Positions 1-8,996 are shown, counted from the stretch's first letter. The stretch is DNA of 64,000 nucleotides from Kaistella flava (ex Peng et al. 2021) (GCF_015191005.1 NZ_CP040442.1:3038001-3102000); one strand, 5' to 3'. Numbers and translations are program-made. The notes: a model not told the origin generated them from the sequence alone.

Positions 1-2
1 TA

Positions 3-1733
3 ACAGCAACCTACGCCGGGAATTATGCCTTTACTAATGAAGATCAATTCCGCAGTAGAACGAATAATTCATTAAGCTTAAATGCCAGAAATAAATACTT
101 TGGATGGCAGTTGAGAGTTGGTCAAAGTTATCGTGAAAGTGAAATGAACAGCAATCAGGATAATCTGGTTTTCTCCAGCACTGATAGAATTGCCCTCGGA
201 ACTTTTGCAAAAGCCGGAGTTACTTTTGATTTGGGAAATGATAAATTATTATTGAATTACGACGTTTATAACAACAATAATGATAACGCTACTTTAAGCG
301 ATGGATCCTATTTGTTGTCGAGTAAGGTTCTAAACAAATATACTGCATTAGATGCGGCAAAAACAAATTCACTTCGTCAGGAAGCAGTTGTTACTTATCA
401 AAAAAGATTTGATGATAAGAATAAAAAATTGGATTTCCAGGCGGGATATACACGGTCGGATAATGAGTTCTACCAAGATAATATTTACAATAATTCAACC
501 TCTTTTGGAAACCAAAGTTATGGCAGACTGCTCGATAATAATTCTGTGATGCAGGTTTCTAACTTTAAAGTTGATTTCTCTCAGCCATTGAAAATTTTAG
601 ATGAAGGAAAAGTAAGTTTCGGCGGATTGTATGAAAATCAGATTTTCGATACCGAAAGTAAAGGTATTACGAACCTCGAGTATCAAAGAAATACCGCATC
701 TACTTATTTAGAATTTCAGGCAAAATTGAAAAAATTTGATTTTACTTTAGGAACGAGAGCCGAAAATTATGACATTTCCGGAACGACCAGATTAACAGAT
801 TCAAATGGGATTTTGCAGGAAGAAGCATTGATTCCTTTTAATAAATTCAAATTATTCCCCAATGCAAGTATTCAATATAATTTGATGAATCAGGTTTATC
901 TGGCTTTAAATTATAACAAGAAAATCACCTTGCCGAGTATCTCTTCCCTGAATCCAAATAACAATACTTTTACTGGACCCAATTCCTCGATGACGGGAAA
1001 TCCGTATTTACAGCCGACGATTTTTGATAATTTTGAAATTAAACTTTCGGCCTTTGATTATGCTTTTATCGGTTATAACGTTTCGTCTATCGATAATCAA
1101 GTTGCGCAAATACTTTCGAGAGATGGTGACGTTATTGAAAATAAGCAGGTGAATATTCCGAACATGAGAATTCATAATTTCAATATTGGAATGCCGATTC
1201 CATTTATGATTTTTACAAAACCTTTCAGTGAAATAATGAAGATGAATTTTAATCCAGATAAAATTAATTTTCTTTACGTTTATGCAGGTTATGTAAAACA
1301 TGAAATTAAAGAAATCGACCCGAAAGGAATGTTTATTCTAAATTTAATGGCGCAGGTAATGTTGCCTTCCCAAATTAGAATGACTGCAAACTATAATGTA
1401 TTGTCAAAGAAAGCAGGCTTCTATTATTTTGAATCTGAACGTCCCTTTAATCAACAGGTAGATTTAACTTTTACAAAGAAATTTCTTAATGATCAATTAA
1501 CGGTTTCAGTTTTTGGTAAAGATTTATTTAATACCCAAGTCACCCAACTTCATTCGAAGCCATTGGAAGGAAATAGTGTTTTCCTTTATAATAAAACTGA
1601 TACGAGAAATTTTGGTTTCTCTGTCAATTATAAAATTCCGACTAAAAATAAATTGGCAAAAGAGGACGCTAATATTTTAAAGCAAACGAATCAAACTGAT
1701 AATAATGGTGGTGTTGTTCAACCTGTGCCATAA
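3..1733 (+). CDS. Outer-membrane beta-barrel (TonB receptor-like) protein, 5' end missing
   Basis: The reading frame is open from base 3 through the window edge, so the N-terminus (signal peptide and any carboxypeptidase-like or plug domain) lies outside. The visible part of about 576 residues is rich in alternating aromatic/polar strands and Asn/Asp turns, for example YAGNYAF, FDFTLGTRAENYDIS and VYLALNYNKKITLPSISSLNP. This is typical of the Bacteroidetes outer-membrane beta-barrel family related to TonB-dependent receptors. The pattern NYNKKITLPSISSLNP...GNPYLQPTIFDNFEI is characteristic of that family. Substrate cannot be told. It ends in a Pro/Gln-rich tail rather than a T9SS sorting domain and is closed by a strong bidirectional terminator. 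Confidence 0.8.
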   Translation, partial: TATYAGNYAFTNEDQFRSRTNNSLSLNARNKYFGWQLRVGQSYRESEMNSNQDNLVFSSTDRIALGTFAKAGVTFDLGNDKLLLNYDVYNNNNDNATLSDGSYLLSSKVLNKYTALDAAKTNSLRQEAVVTYQKRFDDKNKKLDFQAGYTRSDNEFYQDNIYNNSTSFGNQSYGRLLDNNSVMQVSNFKVDFSQPLKILDEGKVSFGGLYENQIFDTESKGITNLEYQRNTASTYLEFQAKLKKFDFTLGTRAENYDISGTTRLTDSNGILQEEALIPFNKFKLFPNASIQYNLMNQVYLALNYNKKITLPSISSLNPNNNTFTGPNSSMTGNPYLQPTIFDNFEIKLSAFDYAFIGYNVSSIDNQVAQILSRDGDVIENKQVNIPNMRIHNFNIGMPIPFMIFTKPFSEIMKMNFNPDKINFLYVYAGYVKHEIKEIDPKGMFILNLMAQVMLPSQIRMTANYNVLSKKAGFYYFESERPFNQQVDLTFTKKFLNDQLTVSVFGKDLFNTQVTQLHSKPLEGNSVFLYNKTDTRNFGFSVNYKIPTKNKLAKEDANILKQTNQTDNNGGVVQPVP

Positions 1734-1749
1734 CTTATTGAAAATAAAA

Positions 1750-1776
1750 AATGCCCTGCAAGTTTTGCGGGGCATT
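1750..1776. terminator. Bidirectional intrinsic terminator
   Basis: AATGCCCTGCAA and TTGCGGGGCATT form a 12-bp stem with one G-T wobble and a 3-base loop. A-rich sequence lies to its left and T/A-rich sequence to its right. It sits between two convergent genes and can serve both. Confidence 0.8.
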
Positions 1777-1802
1777 GTAATATTTAAAATAATCGTGATT
1801 CG

Positions 1803-2534
1803 TTAATTTTGATTAAGTAAAGCAATATTCAAAGATGCGTTAATTAAATCAGCAGTTCCTCCGTCAGAATAAATATATAATCTGAGTAAATCTCCTTTAT
1901 TAAAATAGGCAATTCTGGTATAGAGCATGGTCCATCTTTGGGTACCTGGATTTGTTTGCCAAATACCATCTGGATTATCTGAATTTGATGTGTTAACTGC
2001 CTGAAAAATATTTCTGGAGCCAAAGCCATCAGCAAGTCTGATGGTGGATTTTATAATATACGTTCCACTGACAGGAACGGAGTAGGTGTAATTGGTGCTA
2101 TCCCAAACTCCTCCCCCTAGGTTTTCCCCCATTTTTTTTAAGGGAACTGTATTAAAGGCACCTTGTGTAATCGATGCATTCTCACCTAAAGATGCTGTAA
2201 ATATTACAGATTTTGGAACAACGCTTTCCCATAGCATACCATTAAAATAATAATAACCAGTTGCGGTTACCTGTGCTGTAGGTGAAACGGTAGAGCCTCC
2301 TGTAAGATCAGTGACATAGATCAGTGCTCCTTTTTGAGTAGCTGAGTAACTTGTTTTCGCATTAAGTTGCGCCAATGTTATTCGGGGAGGAATGAGACCG
2401 TCAGCTTTTGTTACATCGTTAGGAGTTCCAACTATATCAAATGTAGCTTTAGGATTTGTTGTGTTAATACCTACATATTGCGATTTTGCGAACGCTACTG
2501 TAAGCATGCACAGCAATAATAAAAAATTCTTCAT
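1803..2534 (-). CDS. Secreted protein with C1q/TNF-like jelly-roll C-terminus
   Basis: The 243-residue protein opens with a clear signal peptide (MKNFLLLLCMLTVAFAKS). The next part (VGINTTNPKATFDIVG, then GLIPPRITLAQLNAK and GALIYVTDLTGG) is the repeated N-terminal style of many flavobacterial secreted or tail-fibre-like proteins. From about residue 110 the pattern FTASLGENAS, YSVPVSGTYIIKSTIRLADG and RIAYFNKGDLLRLYIYSDGG resembles the beta-sandwich of C1q-like domains (inference from motif rhythm). There is no T9SS sorting signal, so it is probably exported by Sec and its final place is unknown. A possible promoter box (CAAAGCTA on the plus strand, 2560-2567) lies 25 bases upstream of the start. 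The 272 bases to the next gene hold no feature I can support. Confidence 0.6.
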   Translation of the reverse strand: MKNFLLLLCMLTVAFAKSQYVGINTTNPKATFDIVGTPNDVTKADGLIPPRITLAQLNAKTSYSATQKGALIYVTDLTGGSTVSPTAQVTATGYYYFNGMLWESVVPKSVIFTASLGENASITQGAFNTVPLKKMGENLGGGVWDSTNYTYSVPVSGTYIIKSTIRLADGFGSRNIFQAVNTSNSDNPDGIWQTNPGTQRWTMLYTRIAYFNKGDLLRLYIYSDGGTADLINASLNIALLNQN

Positions 2535-2806
2535 AAAAAGTTCAATAAAAATTTGGCTGCAAAGCTATGCTAAAAATAGTATTTAAAAAAATAATTTATC
2601 TCATCCCAAAAATTATTAAAAATCAGTTTTTTTTAAACCAAAATGCAAACTGGAAAGTTATTATAAAATAGATCAGACCTCTACTATGGGTCGTTAATAA
2701 GTTGAAAATGAGAAGTATGATTAAGGCATTGCTGTGAATCTTATATTATCGGAGACAGTATAATTTGAATTTTTTAAAGGAAATAAAATTTCTGGGAGCA
2801 GAAAAT

Positions 2807-3484
2807 TTAATCTTCACACGCTTTCCAAACAGGATCATTCTGAGGAACTGGTGCCGTAATGGTTAGTTTTTCTAATGTCACAGGATGAATGAATTCTAAC
2901 CTTCTCGCATGAAGATGAATTCCACCGTCTGGATTAGAACGTGGTGAACCATATTTTAAATCTCCTTTAATCGGAACTCCAATTTTTGATAATTGCGCGC
3001 GGATTTGATGATGACGACCCGTTTCTAAATCAACTTCTAGTAGCTGAAAGTTATCTAAAGTTTTGATGATTTCGTATTTAAGGATCGCTTCTTTCGCACC
3101 TTCTGTAGGTTTTATGAAAACGGTGGATTTATTGGTTTTTTCGTTTTTCTGAAGATAATTAACCAATCGCTGACTTTTCGGAATTTCAGTTTTAGGAACA
3201 ACAGCCCAATAGGTTTTTTTGATTTCACGATTTTTTACCATCTGTGTCAAACGGGAAAGTGCTTTCGATGTTTTCGCATAAATCACCAAGCCAGAAGTTG
3301 GTCGGTCGATTCTATGAACCAAACCAAGAAAAACATTTCCAGGTTTTTGATCTCTTTTTTTAATGAAATCTTTAATCAAATAAAGCAAAGATAAATCGCC
3401 GGTTTTGTCGCCCTGAACGAGTTGTCCGACTTTTTTATTAATAACTAAAAGATGATTGTCTTCGAAAACGATTTGTTCTTGCAT
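2807..3484 (-). CDS. RluA-family pseudouridine synthase
   Basis: The 225-residue protein isomerises specific uridines in rRNA or tRNA to pseudouridine. The RluA signature HRIDRPTSGLVIYAK is present with catalytic Asp60. Later family motifs are LETGRHHQIRAQL and HLHARRLEFIHP. No N-terminal S4 domain is seen, so it is the short, single-domain type (RluA/TruC-like). The target site cannot be told from sequence. It has its own TAnnTTTG box and lies just downstream of a terminator that separates it from the Nudix-xerD operon. Confidence 0.9.
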   Translation of the reverse strand: MQEQIVFEDNHLLVINKKVGQLVQGDKTGDLSLLYLIKDFIKKRDQKPGNVFLGLVHRIDRPTSGLVIYAKTSKALSRLTQMVKNREIKKTYWAVVPKTEIPKSQRLVNYLQKNEKTNKSTVFIKPTEGAKEAILKYEIIKTLDNFQLLEVDLETGRHHQIRAQLSKIGVPIKGDLKYGSPRSNPDGGIHLHARRLEFIHPVTLEKLTITAPVPQNDPVWKACED

Positions 3485-3503
3485 GATTGAAATTTACGAA
3501 CTG

Positions 3504-3511
3504 CAAATTTA
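3504..3511 (-). promoter_or_regulatory. Promoter -7 box of the pseudouridine synthase gene
   Basis: On the minus strand this reads TAAATTTG, a match to the Bacteroidetes TAnnTTTG box. It lies 19 bases before the start codon. I see no clear -33 TTG at the usual distance. Confidence 0.5.
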
Positions 3512-3513
3512 AG

Positions 3514-3537
3514 ATAAAAAACCTCGAAACCTCGAGG
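3514..3537 (-). terminator. Weak intrinsic terminator after the Nudix gene
   Basis: On the minus strand CCTCG, a 6-base loop and CGAGG are followed by a run of six T. The stem is only 5 bp. It sits at the end of the xerD-Nudix unit and before the promoter of the next gene. Confidence 0.5.
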
Positions 3538-3553
3538 AAGGTCAGATGATTTG

Positions 3554-4066
3554 TTACGAATTAATATAGTTCTTAAAAAATATTTTCTGTGAATCAAAAG
3601 CGATATCTTCTAAATTAATCTGATCTTTTTTAACCCAAATAGTTTCAGAAATTTCTGATAACTCTAAATGCAATTCCAGTTTTTCAGAAACTTCGTATTC
3701 ATAAAACAAATCGATGGTATTGTAAAGGATATTTTTATACTCGTAAGTATTCGGTAAACTAGCGAGATATTTTAATTGAGAAATATCAACTTTGATATTT
3801 AGTTCCTCAAAAAGTTCTCGAACACAAGTTTCTTCAGCAGATTCTTTTGGATCTACAAATCCGCCAGCTAAATCCAGTTTCCCTTTTTTAGGTTCTTGAT
3901 TTCTTCGGGTAAATAAAATTTCTTCGCCGTGTTTAATAATGACCGCAACTGCTCCAGCGACATTGTGAAACAGTACATAATCGCAATTTGAACAACTCCA
4001 TTTTTTTTCATCATCCCATTGTAGAGAAGAATTTCCACATTTCGGGCAAAATTTTAAATCGCTCAT
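3554..4066 (-). CDS. Nudix hydrolase with N-terminal zinc ribbon
   Basis: The 170-residue protein hydrolyses a nucleoside diphosphate linked to another group. Residues 7-28 hold a zinc ribbon (Cys7, Cys10, Cys25, Cys28). The Nudix box runs from Gly69 to Glu88 and keeps G-x5-E75-x7-R83-E84-x2-E87-E88, so the metal-binding glutamates are intact. The zinc-ribbon plus Nudix layout recalls NADH pyrophosphatases (NudC), but the protein is shorter and the NudC SQPWPFP-type motif is not seen, so the substrate is open. Its start codon overlaps the xerD stop by four bases, which indicates translational coupling. Confidence 0.85.
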   Translation of the reverse strand: MSDLKFCPKCGNSSLQWDDEKKWSCSNCDYVLFHNVAGAVAVIIKHGEEILFTRRNQEPKKGKLDLAGGFVDPKESAEETCVRELFEELNIKVDISQLKYLASLPNTYEYKNILYNTIDLFYEYEVSEKLELHLELSEISETIWVKKDQINLEDIAFDSQKIFFKNYINS

Positions 4067-4974
4067 ACTGCTTTATTTCTCGGGTGATAATTAAGAATGA
4101 CGTCGCGCAATTCTTCATTTTTCAAATGGGTGTAGATTTCAGTTGTGGTGATACTTGAATGTCCTAGCATTTCCTGAATATATCTTAAATCGGCGCCATT
4201 TTGTAAAAGATGAGTGGCAAAAGAATGTCGGAAAGTATGTGGTGAAATCTTTTTGCTGATGCCCGCTTTTTCAGTCAGTTCTTTAATAATGATAAAAACA
4301 ATTACTCTGGACATTGAAGAACCTCGACTGTTTAAGAAAACAATGTCTTCATGCTTTTTGTTGATTTTATTTTTAGAACGAACGGTATTGATGTATTCTT
4401 TAATTAAAGTTGAGGTGAACTTTGCTAAAGGAACAAACCTGGATTTGTCTCCCTTTCCTTCAACTTTTAAGTAAGATTCTTTAAAATTAATATTGGAAAT
4501 TTTTAGATCGATCAATTCAGAAACACGTAATCCACAGCCGTAGAGAACTTCGATCATGCAGTGATTCCTTTTGCCTAAATCAGTAGTAATATTGATTGCT
4601 CGAGTAATTCTTTCTACGTCTTCAAAACTTAACGTATCAGGAAGGTAGAGTCCTAATTTTGGACCTTCCAGCAAAGTCGCAGGATTGTCTTCCCTAACTT
4701 CATCTTCAACCAAGTATCTAAAAAATGCTTTTATGGAAGATATCCATCTTGCCTGAGTTCTCTCACTAAATTTTTGTTTAGAAAGTTGGAAAAGATATTC
4801 TTGAATATTCTCGTAAGTAATTGTTAATGGACCTGTGTTTTCAAGGTTGAATTCCGCAAAATCTTTGAGTTTTTTGATGTCTCTTAAATAAGCGTCTATT
4901 GTGTTTTCGGAGAAGTTTCGTTCAAATTTTAAAAAAGTTTCAAAGTCTTTAATTTTTTCATTCCAAGTCATCAT
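4063..4974 (-). CDS. xerD: Site-specific tyrosine recombinase XerD
   Basis: The 303-residue recombinase resolves chromosome dimers at dif sites with a XerC-type partner. The N-terminal SAM-like DNA-binding domain spans about residues 8-95. The catalytic set is complete: Arg150 in YGCGLRVSEL, Lys174, His246 and Arg249 in HTFRHSFATH, His272 in GHSSITTTEIY and the nucleophile Tyr281. Its length and lack of extra domains match housekeeping XerD rather than a phage or island integrase, and no attachment site or cargo is seen nearby. It overlaps the Nudix gene and follows the dCMP deaminase gene by 22 bases, so the three probably form one operon. Confidence 0.93.
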   Translation of the reverse strand: MMTWNEKIKDFETFLKFERNFSENTIDAYLRDIKKLKDFAEFNLENTGPLTITYENIQEYLFQLSKQKFSERTQARWISSIKAFFRYLVEDEVREDNPATLLEGPKLGLYLPDTLSFEDVERITRAINITTDLGKRNHCMIEVLYGCGLRVSELIDLKISNINFKESYLKVEGKGDKSRFVPLAKFTSTLIKEYINTVRSKNKINKKHEDIVFLNSRGSSMSRVIVFIIIKELTEKAGISKKISPHTFRHSFATHLLQNGADLRYIQEMLGHSSITTTEIYTHLKNEELRDVILNYHPRNKAV

Positions 4975-4996
4975 TGTGTGTTTGTGTTTTTTTTTT

Positions 4997-5422
4997 TTAT
5001 TTTAAATCATCATCAGGGATTTGCAAAATTTCAATTCCGTGATTTTTTAGAAATGCTATTCCGTCATTATCTTTGTAATCATCAACATATACGAGTTTTT
5101 TTATCCCTGCTTGTAGAATAAGTTTACTGCATTCTTTGCAAGGAGATAAGGTAAGATATAGCGTAGCGTCTTTCGCTGATTGTGTTGAGCCTGCCAATTT
5201 CAATATTGCATTTGCTTCTGCGTGAAGAACGAACCAGTGTGTTATCCCGTCGTTATCTTCGCAGCAGTTTTCAAATCCCGATGGCGTACCGTTATAACCA
5301 TCTGAAATAATCATACGGTCTTTTACGATGAGCGCTCCTACTTGCTTGCGTTTGCAGTAGGAAAGTTTTGCCCATTCATTTGCCATTTTTAGATAAGCAA
5401 TATCAAATTTTGTTATTTTCAA
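4997..5422 (-). CDS. dCMP deaminase (ComEB/CDA family)
   Basis: The 141-residue cytosolic enzyme is expected to convert dCMP to dUMP and feed thymidylate synthesis. The zinc-dependent deaminase motifs are complete: His67-Ala-Glu69 in HAEANAI and Cys95-x2-Cys98 in SPCKECS. Extra cysteines at 23, 53 and 54 (CCEDND) match the second zinc site of the deoxycytidylate deaminase group. Length fits the bacterial ComEB-like form. It shares a leftward unit with xerD. Confidence 0.88.
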   Translation of the reverse strand: MKITKFDIAYLKMANEWAKLSYCKRKQVGALIVKDRMIISDGYNGTPSGFENCCEDNDGITHWFVLHAEANAILKLAGSTQSAKDATLYLTLSPCKECSKLILQAGIKKLVYVDDYKDNDGIAFLKNHGIEILQIPDDDLK

Positions 5423-5460
5423 AAAATTATTTTTTAATTAAAATAGGACTAATTATTTAT

Positions 5461-6228
5461 TTAAAAAGAGGGTTTTCTTTTTTCTAAAAAAGCAGCAACG
5501 CCTTCTTTTTTGTCTTCCATTTCAAAGAGTTCACCAAAAGCTTTTATTTCAGTTTCAAAACCCTGATCAGTATCAGATTGATTAACTGCTGCAATTGCTT
5601 TCGAAATTCCCATCGGAGAATTATGAGCAATAATATTTGCCAACTCTTTTGTTTTAGGTAAAAGTTCTTCTAAACTAAAAACTTCGTTTACTAAACCGAT
5701 TTCTTTTGCACGTTGCGCCGGAATCATTTTAGCTGAAAAAATCAATTCGTTCGCTAGACCTTTTCCAACTAATTTAGGTAAACGCTGCGTCCCTCCGTAA
5801 CCAGGGATTAATCCTAAAGTTACTTCTGGCAATCCTAATCTTGCGTTTTCTGAGGCGTATCTAATGTGACACGCCATCGCTAATTCTAAACCTCCGCCTA
5901 ATGCAAAACCATTTACAGCTGCAATTACGGGTTTGTTAAGGTTTTCAATTTTGTTAAAAAGGATATGTTGTCCGTTTCTGGCTAACTCTTCAGCAGCAGC
6001 AGTTCCGAAATCTGAAAACTCTTTGATGTCAGCACCAGCGACAAATGATTTTTCACCGCTACCTGTAAGAATAACTGCCCTATATTTTGAATCAGCAGCA
6101 ACTTCGTCTAAAACCTGACTCAATTCCAAAATGGTTTTCGCATTGAGTGCATTTAAACTTTGTGGACGATTAATAGTAATTATCGCCGTTCTTTGATCTG
6201 TTTCTAAAACTATATTTTCGTAAGACAT
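5461..6228 (-). CDS. Enoyl-CoA hydratase/isomerase (crotonase family)
   Basis: The 255-residue protein belongs to the crotonase fold that hydrates or isomerises acyl-CoA thioesters. The oxyanion-hole segments SFVAGADIKEF (residues 61-71) and GFALGGGLELAMACH (107-121) are present. Both catalytic glutamates of true hydratases can be placed at Glu115 and Glu135 (GLPEVTLGLIPGYGGTQ). The family is catalytically varied, so short-chain enoyl-CoA hydratase is the likely but unproven activity. It lies 38 bases before the dCMP deaminase gene on the same strand. Confidence 0.87.
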   Translation of the reverse strand: MSYENIVLETDQRTAIITINRPQSLNALNAKTILELSQVLDEVAADSKYRAVILTGSGEKSFVAGADIKEFSDFGTAAAEELARNGQHILFNKIENLNKPVIAAVNGFALGGGLELAMACHIRYASENARLGLPEVTLGLIPGYGGTQRLPKLVGKGLANELIFSAKMIPAQRAKEIGLVNEVFSLEELLPKTKELANIIAHNSPMGISKAIAAVNQSDTDQGFETEIKAFGELFEMEDKKEGVAAFLEKRKPSF

Positions 6229-6339
6229 CTTATTTCAGTTAAATATATTTATAATCTGCAACTTAATCAATTTTTCTCATTTTAATAGAATGAATGCAAT
6301 ACTATTTTTATGAAAAGTATCTGATTGTCAAGGAATTTC

Positions 6340-7830
6340 TTATTTAGTTGAGTGACTCATCATGTTTGAATCAATATTAACTTGTAAACCCATCGCGATT
6401 TTCATTCCTAATTCTATGTTTGCCCGAAAGAAATGACATAATTGACGATTAATAATTTCATCTTTTTTCGGTCCTGTAATTCCGTTCATCGAAGAAATGA
6501 TATTGTATACCAGGTTCTTACGGTCTGTTTCGTTCATTGCTTTCGTATAAAGTAATCCAGGTTGGGTGTAATGATCGTCATCATTTTCGTTTCGGTTAAA
6601 GTTCGCAACATGATTGCTGTCTAAATCTTCTTCGAAATTTTTGTAATCTGGTGAAGGTTTAATTTGATCGAAACTGTTTGGATAATAATTCGGTAAATCT
6701 TGATATTGACTTGAATCTGCCATTGCGCCATCTCTTTGGTAATTGTTTACCATAAAAGGACAACGGTTGACTTCCAACAAATGCGAGTTGGCACCAACTC
6801 TGTATCGATGAGCATCAGCATAAGAGAAGAGTCTACCTTGCAACATTTTATCCGGTGAAAAACTAATTCCATTAACTAAATTGCTCGGTGAAAAAGTTGA
6901 TTGTTCTACATGAGCGAAATAATTAACCGGAATTTCATTAAGTTCCATTTCACCAACTTCAATTAAAGGGAACTCGTCTTGAAGCCAAACTTTGGTAACA
7001 TCAAAAGGATTCCAGCGAAATTCTTTTGCATGTTCAGCGGTCATCACTTGTATATAAAGAGTCCATTTTGGAAATTCTCCCGCTTCTATGGCGTTCATTA
7101 AATCTTCTTGTGCGAAATCAGGATTGTTTCCTTTCATTTTTACAGCCTCATCGTGCGTAAAGTTTTTAATTCCTTGTTTAGATTTAAAATGAAATTTCAC
7201 CCAAACTCTTTCGTTTTGAGCATTAATCATTGAAAAAGTATGAGAGCCAAAACCATGCATATGTCGATAACCAAACGGAGTTCCGCGATCTGACATTAAT
7301 ATTAAAACTTGATGAAGAGATTCTGGGTTCAAACTCCAGTAATCCCACATCATGGTCGCACTTTTCAGATTTGTTTTTGGCAGGCGTTTTTGGGTGTGAA
7401 TAAAGTCAGGAAATTTCTTAGCGTCTTTAATGAAAAATACCGGTGTATTATTTCCGACCAGATCCCAGTTTCCATCTTCGGTATAAAATTTCACCGCGAA
7501 ACCTCTAGGGTCTCTTTCTGTATCTGCACTTCCTCTTTCGCCACCAACGGTTGAGAATCTTGTAAATATTTTACAAGAGTTTCCTACTTTAGAAAAGAGG
7601 TTGGCTTTCGTAAATTGCGAGATATCATGTGTTACGGTAAATGTTCCATAAGCACCAGTTCCTTTGGCGTGTACCACTCTTTCCGGAATTCTTTCGCGGA
7701 CGAAATGAGCCAAATTTTCCTGTAAGAAGAAATCCTGTAATAAAACCGGTCCTCTTGGTCCTGCGGTTTGCGAATCCTCGTGGTCATAATAAGGGATTCC
7801 GGCGGAGTTGGTTAGTTTGTTGTCGCTCAT
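6340..7830 (-). CDS. katA: Monofunctional haem catalase
   Basis: The 496-residue enzyme converts hydrogen peroxide to water and oxygen. The small-subunit (clade 3) length, distal His54 in RVVHAKGTGAYG, distal Asn127 (DLVGNNTPVFF), and the proximal haem motif with Arg333 and Tyr337 (GRLFSYADAHRYRVG) are all present. No signal peptide is seen, so it is cytosolic. It is divergent from an OxyR-type regulator gene with a 91-base shared region, a strong hint of peroxide-induced expression. The 111 bases after its stop show no clear terminator. Confidence 0.95.
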   Translation of the reverse strand: MSDNKLTNSAGIPYYDHEDSQTAGPRGPVLLQDFFLQENLAHFVRERIPERVVHAKGTGAYGTFTVTHDISQFTKANLFSKVGNSCKIFTRFSTVGGERGSADTERDPRGFAVKFYTEDGNWDLVGNNTPVFFIKDAKKFPDFIHTQKRLPKTNLKSATMMWDYWSLNPESLHQVLILMSDRGTPFGYRHMHGFGSHTFSMINAQNERVWVKFHFKSKQGIKNFTHDEAVKMKGNNPDFAQEDLMNAIEAGEFPKWTLYIQVMTAEHAKEFRWNPFDVTKVWLQDEFPLIEVGEMELNEIPVNYFAHVEQSTFSPSNLVNGISFSPDKMLQGRLFSYADAHRYRVGANSHLLEVNRCPFMVNNYQRDGAMADSSQYQDLPNYYPNSFDQIKPSPDYKNFEEDLDSNHVANFNRNENDDDHYTQPGLLYTKAMNETDRKNLVYNIISSMNGITGPKKDEIINRQLCHFFRANIELGMKIAMGLQVNIDSNMMSHSTK

Positions 7831-7852
7831 TTTTGCTGATTTTAATAAACCT

Positions 7853-7886
7853 CAAATTTATTTAAAAATAATCACAATTCGGCAAA
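7853..7886 (-). promoter_or_regulatory. Candidate katA promoter
   Basis: On the minus strand TTTG (7883-7886) is followed after 22 bases by TAAATTTG (7853-7860), the Bacteroidetes -33 and -7 elements. The oxyR box (TATATTTG at 7894-7901) lies just upstream on the other strand. An OxyR dimer bound in the middle could touch both promoters (inference). Confidence 0.6.
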
Positions 7887-7921
7887 ATCTAAGTATATTT
7901 GACAAAGACTAAAATAACCAA

Positions 7922-8875
7922 ATGAACATTCAGCAACTAGAATATCTTATCGCAGTAGACAAATATAAACACTTTGGCAATGCCGCTCAAGCTTGTTTCA
8001 TTACGCAACCGACCTTGAGTGCCATGATTCAAAAATTTGAAGATGAATTGGATGTGAAAATTTTTGACCGAACTACTCACCCAATTAGAACAACCGATGT
8101 TGGAATTCAAATTATATTAGAAGCTAAAAAAGTAGTTGACGCTATCAATGAATTAAGAAGTAAAGCGAATTTGCTTAATAATGTGTTGGCCGGTAAACTT
8201 AATTTAGGGATACTTCCTACAATTTCAGGTTATATTTTACCCACCGAAATTTTTGACTTTCTTAAAAATCATCCTAAGATCGAACTGAATCTAAAGGAGA
8301 TGACGACCGACAATATTATTAAGGCTTTAAAAACGGGCGAGCTCGACGCGGGAATTATTTCGACACCTTATTCTGCAGCAAATGAATTTTATCATGACTT
8401 TCTATTTAATGAAGAACTGATGATTTATTCCTCAGAAGACAGTAATGTTGAAAAGAAAGATAGTTTCGTAGTTCCGGAAGATATTGATGTGCAAAAAGTA
8501 TGGCTTTTAGAAGAAGGAAACTGTTTGAGAACACAATTTGAAAATATTTGTGAATTAAAAGAAAACACGGTAAAGCCTAAAAATCTGGAGTTTGTGGCTT
8601 CTAATATTAATACGTTAGTTCAGCTTGTAGATAAATTAGGTGGAATTAGTATTTTGCCGGAACTTGCGGTAGAGCAGTTAACCGATCAGCAAAAACAAAA
8701 AGTAAAAAGATTTAGAGCACCTTTCCCTTATCGTGAGATTTCTGTGATTTATTATAAACCGACTTACAAGCAGAAGATCTTAGATGAGTTGATTGAATTT
8801 ATTTCATCGTCGTTGAAGAATAAACTTAATTTTAATAAAAGCCCGGAAGAATTTGTTGGAGTAAAACCACAATAG
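7922..8875 (+). CDS. oxyR: OxyR-type LysR-family peroxide regulator
   Basis: The 317-residue regulator has a LysR winged helix at residues 1-60 (MNIQQLEYLIAVDKYKHFG) and a periplasmic-binding-like sensor domain. The redox pair of OxyR is conserved: Cys201 in LLEEGNCLRTQF and Cys210, nine residues apart as in Escherichia coli Cys199/Cys208. It should form a disulfide on peroxide stress and activate targets, first of all the divergent catalase gene. Its -7 box TATATTTG (7894-7901) lies 20 bases before the ATG, but I see no consensus -33, as expected for a regulated gene. Confidence 0.92.
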   Translation: MNIQQLEYLIAVDKYKHFGNAAQACFITQPTLSAMIQKFEDELDVKIFDRTTHPIRTTDVGIQIILEAKKVVDAINELRSKANLLNNVLAGKLNLGILPTISGYILPTEIFDFLKNHPKIELNLKEMTTDNIIKALKTGELDAGIISTPYSAANEFYHDFLFNEELMIYSSEDSNVEKKDSFVVPEDIDVQKVWLLEEGNCLRTQFENICELKENTVKPKNLEFVASNINTLVQLVDKLGGISILPELAVEQLTDQQKQKVKRFRAPFPYREISVIYYKPTYKQKILDELIEFISSSLKNKLNFNKSPEEFVGVKPQ

Positions 8876-8895
8876 TTTTTAACTTCAAAATAAAT

Positions 8896-8926
8896 TTTGT
8901 GCTTTAATAAATAGTATCTAAATTTG
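8896..8926 (+). promoter_or_regulatory. metK promoter
   Basis: TTTG (8896-8899), 19 bases, then TAAATTTG (8919-8926) is a full match to the Bacteroidetes promoter. Transcription should start near 8932, a few bases before the riboswitch aptamer at 8941. Confidence 0.75.
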
Positions 8927-8940
8927 CATCAATAATTTAC

Positions 8941-8996
8941 GAGAGGAAAAATTTGTACTGATTGCAACCTCATTAAAAAATGCTAAAACCGAATTT
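8941..8996 (+). promoter_or_regulatory. SAM-II/SAM-V-like riboswitch aptamer
   Basis: The leader of metK can fold as an H-type pseudoknot. P1 is GAGG (8943-8946) with CCTC (8968-8971). P2 is AAATTTG (8949-8955) with CGAATTT (8990-8996), one G-U wobble. The segments ATTGCAA just before the P1 3' strand and ATGCTAAAA before the P2 3' strand match the conserved core of SAM-II and SAM-V riboswitches in order and position. The downstream gene makes SAM, which fits feedback control. The subclass assignment is from memory of the consensus and should be tested with covariance models. Confidence 0.75.

Noticed and set aside
2535..2806. Small RNA or gene in the gap between the C1q-like and pseudouridine synthase genes
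   Set aside because: No ATG-led frame with coding character, strong hairpin or full promoter was found.
4063..4974. Tyrosine recombinase as a mark of a genomic island or phage
   Set aside because: Length, domain order and operon setting are those of housekeeping XerD. No attachment repeats or cargo genes are seen.
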